Source: Epiperipatus broadwayi
Taxonomy: Eukaryota > Onychophora > Udeonychophora > Euonychophora > Peripatidae
Length of the DNA stretch: 64,000 bases
NCBI GenBank assembly: GCA_028023455.1
Contig: JAQFVV010012422.1
Coordinates: 8,109,210-8,173,209, forward strand
Direction of reading: 5' to 3'
Shown here: piece after piece, positions 23,865 to 34,454 of the stretch
Numbering within the stretch: position 1 is the first letter of the stretch
How the letters are laid out: every line of letters starts with the position of its first letter
The notes under the pieces: generated by a model
The model's database searches: none
The model's input: the letters and a program-made list of their open reading frames with translations, nothing else
Told to the model about the DNA's origin: nothing
Made by a program: the position numbers and the translations under genes

Positions 23865-25355
23865 GAAGTGAAACATGTAATTAAATTTATGAAGGAGGGA
23901 AAAGATCCAGGTAATGATGGAATCGATATATTAAAAGAAGCAGGTGAAAAAATAGAAATTTTTTTGGCAAAATTATATACCAAATGTCTAAATGATAAAG
24001 ATGCACCAGATGATTGGCAAATTTACTATTAATATTAATACTTTAAAAAGGTGATAAAGAAGATATTACAAATTACAGTCCTATCAGTCTTTTATCAGTT
24101 TTATATAAAAAATTTACGAAGATAATTATGATCAACTCATCTACAGAAAACATTGGATTTCCACCAACCAAGAAAACAACTGGATTTAACAGTGGTTTTA
24201 GTACAGTAAATCATATCCAAGTATTGAGAGAAGTTATATAAAGGACCAACAAATATGAGTTGTCATTATGCTTTGGGCTTGTAGATTATGAAAAGGCATT
24301 TGATGCTATAAGCATTTTTTCAGTGATTAAAGCATTGGATCATCAAGGTATAGATCCAGGATATTGTCATATTCTGAAGAATATTTATAAAAACACAACA
24401 GCTACAATTAGATTACATAATGATAGTAGGTATATTAACATTGAGAAGAGAGTAAGACAGGGTGACCCCATATCTCAAAAATTTTTACAGCAGTACTACA
24501 AAAAGTATTTTATGGATTAAAACGGGAAGCTAAAGGAGTAAAAGTAAATGGAGATTATTTAAGTCATTTACATTTTGTAGATGATGTAATTGTTTTTCCA
24601 AATAATGCTTTAGAGTTTTAGAAATGTTGCAAGAGTTATCAGATGAAAGTAAGAAAATAGAACTAAAGGTAAATGTTAAAAAGACTAAAGTAATATTCAA
24701 TGAATTTTCTCAAAAGATGAAAATAAAGATAGATTATGATGTGTTAGAAGAAGTTAACAATTACAAATACCTTAGTCAGATTATTATTACATATAGAAAC
24801 ATAATGGATGAAATTAATCATAAAATTAAATTTGTTTGGAGTGCTTTTGATAGAAATAACTTAATATTAAAAGGAAATATTCCTATATGTTTGAAAAAGA
24901 AAGGTTTTTAATAAATATGTTTTACTAGTTCTTACTTATGGATCTGAGACTTGGACACTCAATAGAAGAGCAATACAGAGACTTCAGACTACTCAAAGAA
25001 GTATGGAAATGTGCATGTTAGAACTAACAAGAAGAGATCTAAAATCCAATATATGGGTAAGAGAACAAAACAGGTGTTACTGACATTGTTGAAAGAATTA
25101 AAAGACCGAATTGGAGTTAGGACTGGACATATTGATAGAAGAGATGATAATAGATAGACAATTAAAATCTTAAACGGGATTTCAGGAGTTGTAAAAGACC
25201 CAGAAAGAAACCACATGTGAGATGAATAGATGAAATGAGAAAGTGTGCAGAAGTGGTGTGGAGAAGAGAGGCTACAGATTGAAGAAGATGGACTGAACTT
25301 GGAGAGACCTTTATCTTGCAGTGGATTGATAATGGTTGACAATGATGATGATGAA
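23865..25355 (+). mobile_element. RTE-like LINE, 5'-truncated and broken
   Basis: The conceptual reading is a non-LTR reverse transcriptase. It starts with EVKHVIKFMKEGKDPGNDGI (palm N-terminal region) and then has a PISLLSVLYKKF block. Motif A is DYEKAFDA near 24283, motif B is RQGDPIS near 24455, and motif C is FVDD at 24573-24584. A C-terminal region with LTYGSETWTLN and, later, TDIVERIK follows. The 3' end has GATGATGATGA at about 25346, a tail typical of RTE elements. The frame changes several times, with stops at 24031 and 24619, so it is dead. The endonuclease and ORF1 are missing. Activity in RNA copying and integration is known for the family only. Confidence 0.85.
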
Positions 25356-25359
25356 TTTA

Positions 25360-25865
25360 AAATAAATATTTAAGTATATTTTATTATTATTACTTGTGGC
25401 TTAATTAAAATAATTTATTGATCAATAACATTTTATATAAGACTAAAAAAAAAGCTCTCTTTTTTAATAAAAAAATATTTTACTAACCAAAAAGTAAAGG
25501 TTTTACTGAGAGGCCAATGTATGCATGATTAATGAATACAGCATAGCAATAATTTAAAAGAATTGATTTTTGAGAAATGAATATCTGAAATTCTATAAAA
25601 TGTTATGGAAAAAAAGTCTAAATAGATATAATAGTAAAATGGCAAGAAAGGCTTTAGATGACTATAAAATACTTAGATATAAAACGATAAGTTGTTTTTG
25701 GAAAGAAAGTTATTCCGGCAAGAGAAATAAAAGGAGTACTATTATTACATACAGGATCGATATGAAATGCATGATCGAATTTTACGTAATGCTATGGAGA
25801 AATAAAAAAATAACACATATAATTAAACAATATTCGGTTTAATTAAAGAATTAAGATATGCAGTA
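25360..25865. other. AT-rich DNA; unrecognised 90-residue open frame
   Basis: The open frame at 25570-25842 (plus) encodes a Lys/Tyr/Arg-rich peptide starting MRNEYLKFYKMLWKK. I recognise no domain. It may be a decayed transposon piece or chance. Confidence 0.3.
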
Positions 25866-25869
25866 AAAT

Positions 25870-26890
25870 ATAATGTAATCAGTTTCTAAAGACAATGCCC
25901 TGTTACCACACCCATATTATTCTTTCCTCCACCATTCTTTTTATATTTGCATACGATCTACATCAGTTTTCATTAAACATATTTTAAAGATGTTCTTAAC
26001 TTACTTCTTGATCATATACCAAAACTTAACTCTCCAAAATATTTTATAGAAAAACATGGTCTCAAAGCAGGAATTTTATTTTCTTCACCCTTATAATGTT
26101 CACTAATTTTTTTCCCATACAATTACTTTCAATATCTGGTTCTTGGTCATCTTTTCCATCCAACTTAACTTAATCAATCCTCTTCAAAGTCACATTTCCA
26201 TATCTTTTATTTTTATTCTTCCCTGTCTTCCCAAAGACCAAGTCTGCTATCCATATTTCTATATTCCAGACAAAAATTATAACAAATTTTATTTTATTGT
26301 TGTTAACAATGTGTTTCTTTAATAGTAGGTCTACATTATTTTGAAAAATTTATTTTGCCAACATCGTCCTTTTAATCCCAACTAAACATCTATTATCATC
26401 ACTAATCATATTACTCAAATAAATGTCCTTAACATTCTTTAAACTTGTCATTATCTGTACATCCAATTATTGTTTATTCATCACAATAATCTTAATTTTA
26501 CCAATATCCTTCATTTGGAGATCTCCAAAAACAATCAATATTTCAAGCACTTTGTTTACTTCTTTGTCCTAAATCAACAATTAAATCTATATCTGCATAA
26601 TAAGGGCTATATAATATAAGCCTATCATTAATGTTAATTCCTTTGGGTTTTTATGATCATTATTACATTTTCAATGAATAAATTAAATAAAATGACAATG
26701 GACCACTATATATACAATACTTCTTCAAATCTTATTTTTATTCTTATACCCCTTCACATCTATCACAATGCTTTAATATTTATGCAAATTCAGAAACAAT
26801 CTTCTATTTACCTAATCAAGATCTCCATATTTATTTTTAGAAATAGCAATTTCCATCCACCCTGCCATAAATCTTCTCTAAGTCAATAAA
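25870..26890 (-). mobile_element. Heavily decayed non-LTR reverse transcriptase
   Basis: On the minus strand, in changing frames, a motif A-like DLEKIYGRV appears near 26880-26850. A motif C-like YSPYYADIDLIVD follows near 26620-26580, then a block resembling KNVKDIYLSNMISDDNRC near 26440-26370. These appear in the right order and spacing for an RTE-like reverse transcriptase. Many stops are present and the catalytic YADD is changed to YADI. It is much older than the copy at 23865 and in opposite orientation. Confidence 0.65.
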
Positions 26891-26894
26891 AAAT

Positions 26895-27135
26895 TTGAAT
26901 GGCTTAATCTCATAGAGAACTTGAGTGCTGGAACCACTTGAACTGGAATCGATCTGAGCACCTTACTCTCATCAGTCAGAAAACATGCTCTTATACTAAA
27001 CTATGCAGGATAAATTAATTGAATGGTATTATTGCTTGGAAATTCATAAAAAGTTTGAAAACCAGTGCCAGAATTGAAATCGATCTGAGAACCTTATATT
27101 CCAGAATCTGATATTTTACCATTGTACTAAATCAT
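26895..27135 (-). repeat. Two tandem SINE family B copies
   Basis: Head-to-tail copies at about 26895-27005 and 27010-27135. Both contain 'aatcgatctgagaacctt' or 'atcgatctgagcacctta' and end 'ctatgcag' or 'aatcatgcagag'. The tandem order repeats that seen at 19205-19455. Confidence 0.75.
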
Positions 27136-27139
27136 GCAG

Positions 27140-28175
27140 AGTTCCCAAAAGTCCCACAATAATCCATATTCATTTTTAATCTTCTCTGCAAACTCATGCT
27201 TAATGCTATTATCACTTTTTTGGTTTCCTTCCCAAATCTTAAGCCATGTTGAGCCTCATTCATGTTTTTATGTATCTGCTATAAAATCCTGTTTAAACTA
27301 TTATCAATAGCATCTTGGAGACATGAGACAAGAATGTTATAGTTTTATAGTTTAAGCAATCATTTACCTTTCCCTTTTCCAAAAATGCAAGTTTCAGCAG
27401 TTATAAAATCCAATGAAAATTTTGGAATTATTATAGTAATTTAAAAAAAAAAAACAATTAAGGAAATAGGCAGTTATTGTTGAAGTTCTAATTGGTGAAG
27501 ATACTCTATATGTGGAAGAATACAACAATGATATTATTGATAGTTGTGATGAAAATGAAGTAATTAAAAATTGTCCATAAGAACTATTACATTCTTTCTA
27601 TATTTTTGTCAGTGTTGGATAACTTAATGCAATGCTTGAGTTGAAATGTGTTATGGCTTCATTCAATGTTTGCCTGTGTAATTTTTTTTTTATCCTTAGG
27701 TTAATATTTAATAATGGATTTTAAACATATATAAAATTATATGGACTTCACATATGAGCTGTGAACAGGCATGATTTCCCCTTCAATAAATGCCTTAAAA
27801 GCATGGTGTTCACCCATAACTAAAGCTCTAGTCTTAAATAAACCAATATTCATTGACCATGCTAAAAATGGAGCTTCTTCTTACTTAAAAATCTGGCCCT
27901 TAATAAGTTTTAGGTATGGATGAATTGCCTGTGCTTGTAAAACATTTATTGTTGGAAGGAGTACATGCTTCTTTATAGTGTATGTAAGAAGATTAGTTTC
28001 CTTCCATATAATTGTATGTGTTAATACTTGTATATAATATGTTAGCAATAAAAAAATTCCAGATCCATAAATTTTTTATATACATTGCAGACTAATGCAA
28101 GATTTCAGCCAACAAAAAGCATATCCTCAATACTAAAAGTTGTTATAGTCCAGTGAGTGGATCACATCCAAATAT
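27140..28175. other. AT-rich DNA without recognisable features
   Basis: No gene or clear repeat boundary recognised. Confidence 0.4.
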
Positions 28176-28689
28176 TTTTTTAAAAAAATCACTTGAAGAA
28201 TCAGATGATGATGAATTATTATTTTTCCATTGAACTTGTAAATTATCAACATTTATTTGGGCTCTATAAATATTTCCAAGGTGATTAAAGTTTTGGAACA
28301 TTATATCACATATTAGGATATTGCCAAATTTTAAAGAATATTTATCAAATGGAATAACAGTGAGTAGATTAAGCTGTCAAGACTAAGAATATTAACATTG
28401 ATAAGGATATACAACCAAATGATTTTATCTCACTAAAACTTTTTGGTACTTACGTACTATCCTGTCACCCAAGTTTAATAGTTTTTCTATATTTTTAGAC
28501 GTATATATGTATTTATTTATCTTTTTTTCTTCTCCATATAATTTTACCAAATATATGTTACTTGTTAAGTTTAAAAGATATTAATAAATCGATTATAAAT
28601 TCCATTCAGAAAATTTAACGCTGCGCTGATTTTTTAAATTCACCATAAAATTGTCACCATACTTTTATGTTCAGATTCTTCACTTTTTT

Positions 28690-28830
28690 CAAAAACATTT
28701 TCACAAAATGATTCAGATTTGGGAAATTTCATTGACAGAGGACCATGCAGAGGAGTATTTCCAGGATGATCCTCTCCTTCCAACTGGTCAAAGAAGAAGA
28801 TGCATTTATTATGATTTTGCAGGTCATTAG
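28690..28830 (+). pseudogene. Orphan coding-like fragment
   Basis: About 45 open plus-strand codons, reading TEDHAEEYFQDDPLLPTG followed by QRRRC and a stop, stand out from the AT-rich surroundings by composition. The arginine/cysteine end after a Pro-Thr-Gly resembles the tail of some DNA-transposase or exapted-transposon proteins, but I cannot name the family. It lies in the unpaired left part of the foldback insertion. Confidence 0.25.
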
Positions 28831-29099
28831 ATTTTAGGCTGCTGACATGAATAACACATGTTTGTTATTTGTTTTTACTGCAGTCTAAATTATTAAATTT
28901 ATTTTAATTACAATTAATTATCATACTTTTGTGTATTCCTGAAGGTTAGTGATGACAGTGTTTTAGTTGTAGTTATATAATGGGCTATTTCCAACATCTA
29001 ATATAAAGCACGGGATGTCTTTAGAAAAATGAAACTTTAAATATTCCAATTACATTAAACTGTTAGTTATAGAACACTGATTAGAATATGCACAACATT

Positions 29100-29240
29100 T
29101 TTTGGTATTCTTCTATCTTCTTCAGATTTTCTGGCCTGACCAGTAGCAGTACAATCATGGGAATCAAATCTAGACCCTTAGGTTTTTGAATATTGAATTT
29201 TAATATAATGCTCTAATCAACTGAGCCATCCTGCCAAACG
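29100..29240 (-). repeat. tRNA-like block in the Penelope-associated tail
   Basis: In minus sense: 'ggatggctcagttgattag' (A-box like), then 'ctagatttgattccc' (B-box like), then a hairpin-forming 'ctgaagaagatag...' stretch. The same block occurs inverted at 30690-30850, and its tail alone at 31490-31740 and 54295-54600, so it is a mobile unit in its own right or part of the Penelope-like element's end. Confidence 0.6.
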
Positions 29241-29309
29241 CAACAATTAGTAGAAATTTCATAGACCTATCTATGAAGTTTCTTCTGATTTTTCCACTTT
29301 TTTCTAAGA

Positions 29310-29760
29310 GCAAATTTGATTAATGGTTTCCATACATTATGTATAGTCACATTTGGTTAGCTTAAAGGGTTAAATGACATTGTCAAGTAAGCAGCTTCTG
29401 TGTATTTGCTTCTTTGTATCTTTTTCTCTCTATCCAATATTTTTTATTTTCCCAAATGAATGTATGTTCATTGGTACATACATGGTCTGCTACCTTAGAT
29501 ACATCTGTTTTCTCTCTTCTAATCATCACTTTGTGTCTTGTAATCACTTTTCAATGGGCAACTGGTCTCACCAATATACATTTTTTTCATATTCACATGA
29601 TATTTCATAGATGCAGGTTTTGCTTTTCATCATTTCAAGTTTAGGCTTTGTAGATATTAGAATTCCTCATAGTGTAGTATGGCTCTGGAAATCTGTTCTG
29701 ATATTATACTGATTGCAGTTTTTTCTTAATTTGTCTGCTATTTTGATATATGTGGATTCA
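29310..29760 (-). pseudogene. Penelope-like element C-terminus (GIY-YIG), copy 1
   Basis: In minus sense and changing frames: DKLRKNCNQYNIRTDFQS, then a GIY-YIG entry segment with CIYEISCEYEKN, PIEK, and VADHVCTNEHTFIWENKK. This is the end of the Penelope-like protein: linker, GIY-YIG nuclease and terminal His region. The catalytic order is visible but frameshifts break it. The reverse transcriptase part is absent. Confidence 0.7.
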
Positions 29761-29828
29761 CTGCCATACTAATAATTGTTTAGAAACCAGTGATTTAAAA
29801 AAAGAAAAGACCTATATAGATCAAACTC

Positions 29829-30025
29829 TTAAGTAATATTTACTAAGGCTTTAACCTCAATAATATGCATCTGAAAAATGTGAAGGTAGGGACCTCTACA
29901 GGTTTTAACCACAAGCTTACACTGTGAAGAAGTGTAAGCTTGTGGTTAAGACCTGTATAGGTCCCTACCTTCGCATTTTTCAGATGCATATTATCGAGGT
30001 TAAAGCCTTAGTAAATATTACTTAA
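29829..30025. repeat. Near-perfect 197-bp palindrome
   Basis: Arms of about 95 bp (from 'ttaagtaatatttactaag' to 'cacaagcttacact') are reverse complements with only a few mismatches and a loop of under ten bases. It lies at the axis of the foldback insertion and separates the two Penelope-like ends. Low arm divergence implies it is young or kept by gene conversion. Confidence 0.9.
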
Positions 30026-30064
30026 TATATTAATGTGCATTTAAATAAATTTATAATTACAACA

Positions 30065-30560
30065 AACTCTTAAGAAAAATGGTTATTCATCAGTTGTTAT
30101 TGAGAAAATCTTAAATAGACAACAAAAAGAACCATCAAAAGAAAAACAGCTATTGGTGTGGTAGTGTGTCCAAACATACCAAAACTAGCAGACAAAGTAA
30201 GGAAAATCTGCAATTAGTATAATATCAGAACAGCTTTTCAGGGCCATATCACTCTATAAGGGATTCTAATGTCTACAAAGCCTAAATTTGAAATGCTGAA
30301 AAGCAAAAACTGCATCTATAAAATGCCATGTGAATGTGGAAGAATGTATATTAGTGAAATCAGTTGCCCCATTGAAAAGTGATTGCAAGAATACAAACTG
30401 ATGGTTAGAAGTGAAAAACAGATTAGTTTAAGGTATCAAATCATGTATTTACCAATAAAAATATATATTCTATTAGGAAAATATAAAAATATTGGATAAA
30501 ATAAAAAGGTATAAGAAAGACAATTCAAAATTGTTCACATGATAATGGTGAAAAACTTCA
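30065..30560 (+). pseudogene. Penelope-like element C-terminus (GIY-YIG), copy 2
   Basis: Plus-strand counterpart of copy 1. An RT thumb-like block (NGYSSVVIEKILNRQQKE) is followed by ADKVRKIC, NIRTAFQ, then CIYKMPCECGRMYISE and CPIEK. The C-x-C-G-x-x-Y-I pattern is the hallmark entry of Penelope GIY-YIG domains. Stops and frameshifts make it non-functional. It is paired with copy 1 as an inverted duplicate. Confidence 0.75.
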
Positions 30561-31489
30561 TTAGTAAACTTAGTGTGACTATATATAATGCATGGAAACC
30601 ATTAATCAACTTTGCTCTTAGGAAAAAGCAGAAAAACCAGGAGAAACCTCATAGATAAGTAGATGAAATTTCTACTGACTTGCCTTTGGCAAAATGGCTC
30701 AGTTGGTTAGAATGTTATCTTATAATTCATTATTCAAGAATCTAGGGATCAAGTTTGATTGCCATGTTAGTACTGTCTCTGTTCATGGAAGCAACACCTG
30801 GAGAAAAGAAGAGTAATATCTCTCAAAATATTGTGCATAATCTAACCTGTGTGCTGTTATTGTCAGTTGAATGTATTTGGAATATTTAAATAAAGTTACA
30901 TTTTTCTAAAGACAAATACTTTATAATAGATGGTGGAAATAGTCCAATATATAAATACAACATACTTTTATGTAATTTTTTTATATTTTTATAATAATAA
31001 ATAAGGTGAATATTAAATATGCCCCTGAAAATGTATAATTAAAAAAGCAACATAACTGTCAAGCTTGGGTGATAATATAATACATAAGTACCCATTATTT
31101 TACAGCAGTTTTATTAAAAAGTATTTTATGGAAGTCAAAGAAAGTGAAAATAAAAAAAGTTAATTATAGTTGTTTAAATTTCACATATGAGATTGTTATT
31201 GTCACAAATATTGATTCAGAGCTATAAGAAATGTTCTGGTAGTTAATACAATTAAGCATTCCAAATTATCTATTATAATTCAATATTTAAAATATTCTTA
31301 ACTAAAACAATGAAGATTAAAAAAAATAGGATCAAACAGGAAACTTAAAAAACTATAACAATGTTCAGTGGCATTTAAAAAAATAAAGATAGAATGTAGT
31401 GAATTTAAAACTGTTAACCACTATCAATACTTAATCAAATTATTAATATAGATGAAAACATAATGAAAGATATTAATATAAAGTGTTTT

Positions 31490-31740
31490 CCTGAAGGTTG
31501 TGTTGATGATGTTTTAGTTATATTTTTACATTGGACTATTTCCATCATCTAATATGAGTATTGAATGTCTTTAGAAGAACTTAACTTTATTTACATATTC
31601 CAAATACATTGAGCTGTTAGTAATAGCACATCAAACATGTTAATATATGTACAACATTTTGAGAGGTATAGTTCTCCCCTCTTCTTCAGGTGTTGCTGGC
31701 CTTACCAGTAACAGTGCTAGTATGGGATTGTAAGAATTAA
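31490..31740 (-). repeat. Solo Penelope-associated tail repeat
   Basis: Matches, in reverse, the tail found at 28925-29130 and 30780-30925: 'ggactatttccatcatcta', 'aatgtctttagaa', 'ttccaaatacattgagctg', 'acaacattttgag', 'cttcttcaggtgttgctgg'. It interrupts a fossil LINE. A fourth copy is at 54295-54600. It is probably a solo terminal repeat. Confidence 0.65.
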
Positions 31741-32572
31741 AAACAGATGGTGTACTTTTGATAAAAATAACTTAATATTCAAAAGAAATTTGTCTATGTA
31801 ATAAAAAAGAAAATTTTAGCATATTTTACCAATATTAATTTATAGATTAGAATCTCCAAGATATAATAGAAGAGCAAGACAAAAGCTTCCAACAACATAA
31901 CAAAGTATGAAGAAATGAATGTTGAGATTATTAAAAAGGTATATATAGTAAACAATTTGAATGAAAGAACAAACAAATGTTACTGATATTATTGTAAGAA
32001 TTAAGAAGCTGAAATAGAAAATGGCTGAATATGTTTCTACAACTAAAGTCCTAAACTGGAACCAAGAAATTGAAAGAAGGATATTGTCTTGTATGTTGAT
32101 GAATGAGATGAATATTTGCAGAAATGGCTGGAAAAGAGTATGGATTGATGTAAATTAATAAAGTTTAAGAATGTTGATAGTATAATTTTTAACACTTTTT
32201 TTTTGACTAGTTCTCTAATCTAGAAGTCAAATACAGGTAAAAGTTGAAATTTATTTTAGGTAGCTTTTTAATCAAGTGTAGAAGTTTTTATAGATAATCA
32301 GTTCTCAACTAGACATTTAATTATTTGTTAACAATTCCACATATATATATAAAATCTTAGCCTAAAAGTAAAAAATTATACAATTATTAAGATAAATAAT
32401 TAGCCCAAGAATAACATTTTCTTCAGTTTCTCTTTGAAAAGATGCTAAAAAAAACATTTGTTCTGGAGTGGTCTATTAAAGATTGTTTTATTATTATTTT
32501 TGTCTTCTCTCTTATCTTCTATTTATTGATTATTAATAAATAGAATTAATTATTTTTATATACCTTTTTCAA

Positions 32573-32930
32573 TGCAGACACATTGTTTCTACAAATAATT
32601 TTATTTCTTTTTTTTTTTTTTTTTTACGGTTTCAATTGCCTAGCCAGACTTCATCAGAACAGCAAAATACTTAAATATATATGCTTACATAGAAATGATA
32701 TATTACACTGTACTTACATTTAAACATACACAATTCTAATTACAAAATATTTTATAATTAAAATATAAATATAAATGATGTGTGTTTAGATATAATTATA
32801 ATAAATTGTTTCTATGTAGTCATATATATATTTAAATATTTTGTAGTTCTGACGAAGACTGGTGGGGAGTCAAAACTCTAAAAAAGAAATAAAATTATTT
32901 GTAGAAACAATATATCTGCAAGAAATTCTA
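32573..32930. repeat. Palindromic element with T-run arms
   Basis: Outer arms 'cattgtttctacaaataat' and their reverse complement at 32900-32920 pair; inner arms contain 'cttcatcagaac' and 'gttctgacgaag'. The inverted halves are about 150 bp each. Each arm holds CTGATGA or CTGACGA followed by a small hairpin and GAAAC or AAAAC, but no stem I partner follows, so I do not call a hammerhead here. Confidence 0.75.
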
Positions 32931-32934
32931 AAAG

Positions 32935-34165
32935 AAAGGAATTATTAATAATATAAATATTGTTTTACTTTATCTGTTAGCCTCAGAGATTAAAGAAATT
33001 GCTTATTTCTGGTAGAAGGGGAAAAAAAGTATTTTGAGATAGATATCTAGTATTACAATAACCATACCTATTAAGCAGAATCTTCAAGATGGAGAGATCT
33101 CAGAAACATAATTAGCTACCCAATAAAATAGCAGTACTGTTATTAATTAATTAGCAATAAATGATATTGACAATTTCTATAAAAGAATGTGAATAAACAA
33201 AATGGTTTCAATGATTATTTTATAGCTTTATGGAAAATATAGAAATCTTCATCATATTATAATAGTCTATCATTTAAAGATAGTATAATGAGTTAATACT
33301 TGTAAAGGTACATGGCTATCAATGTTTTGAAAAAAAAATGAAACATTTTTGTTATTAAAATTAAATTAATAAATATATACTGTATTATTAATAATAATAA
33401 TAGCAATCAGATAATTTGTTACTTGTGAGGTCATATGGCATTCAGGTACAAGACGTAGTGGTTTGAGTAATGATTCCATGGACCTTTAGTTTTCAAATAT
33501 GTCTCTCTAGTACTGTGCTAATATCCAATCAAAGCAGTATTTTCTTTAATAAAACAATTTATTCTAACCTGGCTTTTAAATTTGCAACAGATTCAAGTTA
33601 GGATCTTAGTTGGTTTACGAGCTACTGAGGATATTAGATTTTATTGACAGATTCTTACAAAGGACATAAATAGCATTAGCATTACATATTTATGAAGCCT
33701 TTAATTAATTATATATGTATTAAAATTAAACAGTTCTAAATCAGGATGTAATATTTAGGAGTGAGGAATTCCTCAAGGTATCTAAATTTAGTTATATACC
33801 TTGGAATATCATCATCTAATGGCAAAATAGAGGAAAATTACTTTATTTTAGATGCAGCTTGAAATATATATTAGGGAAGTAAGTTTACAAAGAAAAGTAG
33901 GATTCCACATCTAATCTACAGGTATATATAAATATTTCTTTGCATTTTGTTTGTAAGATAATTAAAATATTTGGAACTCATTAGTTTTGATACAATGTTG
34001 TTGTTTTTCAATCGATATCTATTTTTTTTCAATTAGCTAGAAAGATATTTTTTTGGTTTAAATTACTATTCAATGTTCATTTAATGATATCTCACTTAGA
34101 ACAGGTGTCACTTATATCTATTATATAATGTTCTGATTATTTATTGAGCTCATAAGAAGTATGTA
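32935..34165. other. AT-rich DNA without recognisable features
   Basis: No feature recognised. Confidence 0.4.
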
Positions 34166-34169
34166 ATTA

Positions 34170-34450
34170 AATAGAAAAAGGCTTTAATCTTTATCATATG
34201 CACCTTCAACACTTATAATAGTCAAACGATGTAGTTTTTTGACTATAGAGAGACCTCTCAAATCAAGATGCTTGAGATTGGCTTATATAAGTGGGAATTT
34301 AGGTTAAAGATAAGATGGTCATTCTTATTGTTATAAAATTGCTATCTTGTGTTGAGGTTTGAGAGGTCCCTCTATAGACAAAAAACTATATTGTTTAACT
34401 ATTATAAACATTGAAGGCACATATAATAAAGATTATAGATTTTCTCTATT
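34170..34450. repeat. Palindromic (foldback) element
   Basis: 'gctttaatctttatcatat' at 34181 pairs with the inverted segment near 34421-34440, and 'tttttgactatagagag' with 'ctctatagacaaaaa'. The arms are about 100 bp. The centre contains 'aagatgcttgagattggct', which is also found in the direct repeat at 36303-37010, so they share a source. Confidence 0.8.
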
Positions 34451-34454
34451 AAAT

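Larger units (their letters stand above)
28450..31100. mobile_element. 2.65-kb foldback insertion with inverted ends
   Basis: The outer ends are inverted repeats: 'ggtacttacgtactat' plus 'tcacccaag' at 28453-28485 pairs with the region 31066-31104. Inside, two Penelope-like 3' halves lie in opposite orientation (29310-29760 minus, 30065-30560 plus), each continuing outward into the same tRNA-like block and tail (28925-29300 and 30600-30925). A 197-bp palindrome (29829-30025) is the centre. The whole is therefore one large inverted repeat inserted in the middle of a dead LINE. Left of 28925 there is about 430 bp not matched on the right. Confidence 0.7.
28180..32190 (+). mobile_element. Decayed RTE-like LINE split by two insertions
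   Basis: Three plus-strand blocks align in order with the LINE at 23865-25355. At 28230-28450 are GYCQILKNIYQ and NINIDK, equivalent to motif A-to-B sequence. At 31095-31490 is the motif C region, with the catalytic residues lost. At 31740-32190 are TNVTDIIVRIKKL, KVLNWN and a terminal RNGWKRVWID. Between the first two lies a 2.65-kb foldback insertion (28450-31100), and between the last two a 250-bp repeat (31490-31740). No frame is open for long, so this is an old fossil that served as target for younger elements. Confidence 0.75.

Noticed and set aside
32640-32890. CTGATGA...GAAAC and CTGACGA...AAAAC in the 32.6-kb palindrome as hammerheads
   Set aside because: No cleavage triplet followed by a strand that pairs with the sequence before CTGATGA; only part of the motif is present.
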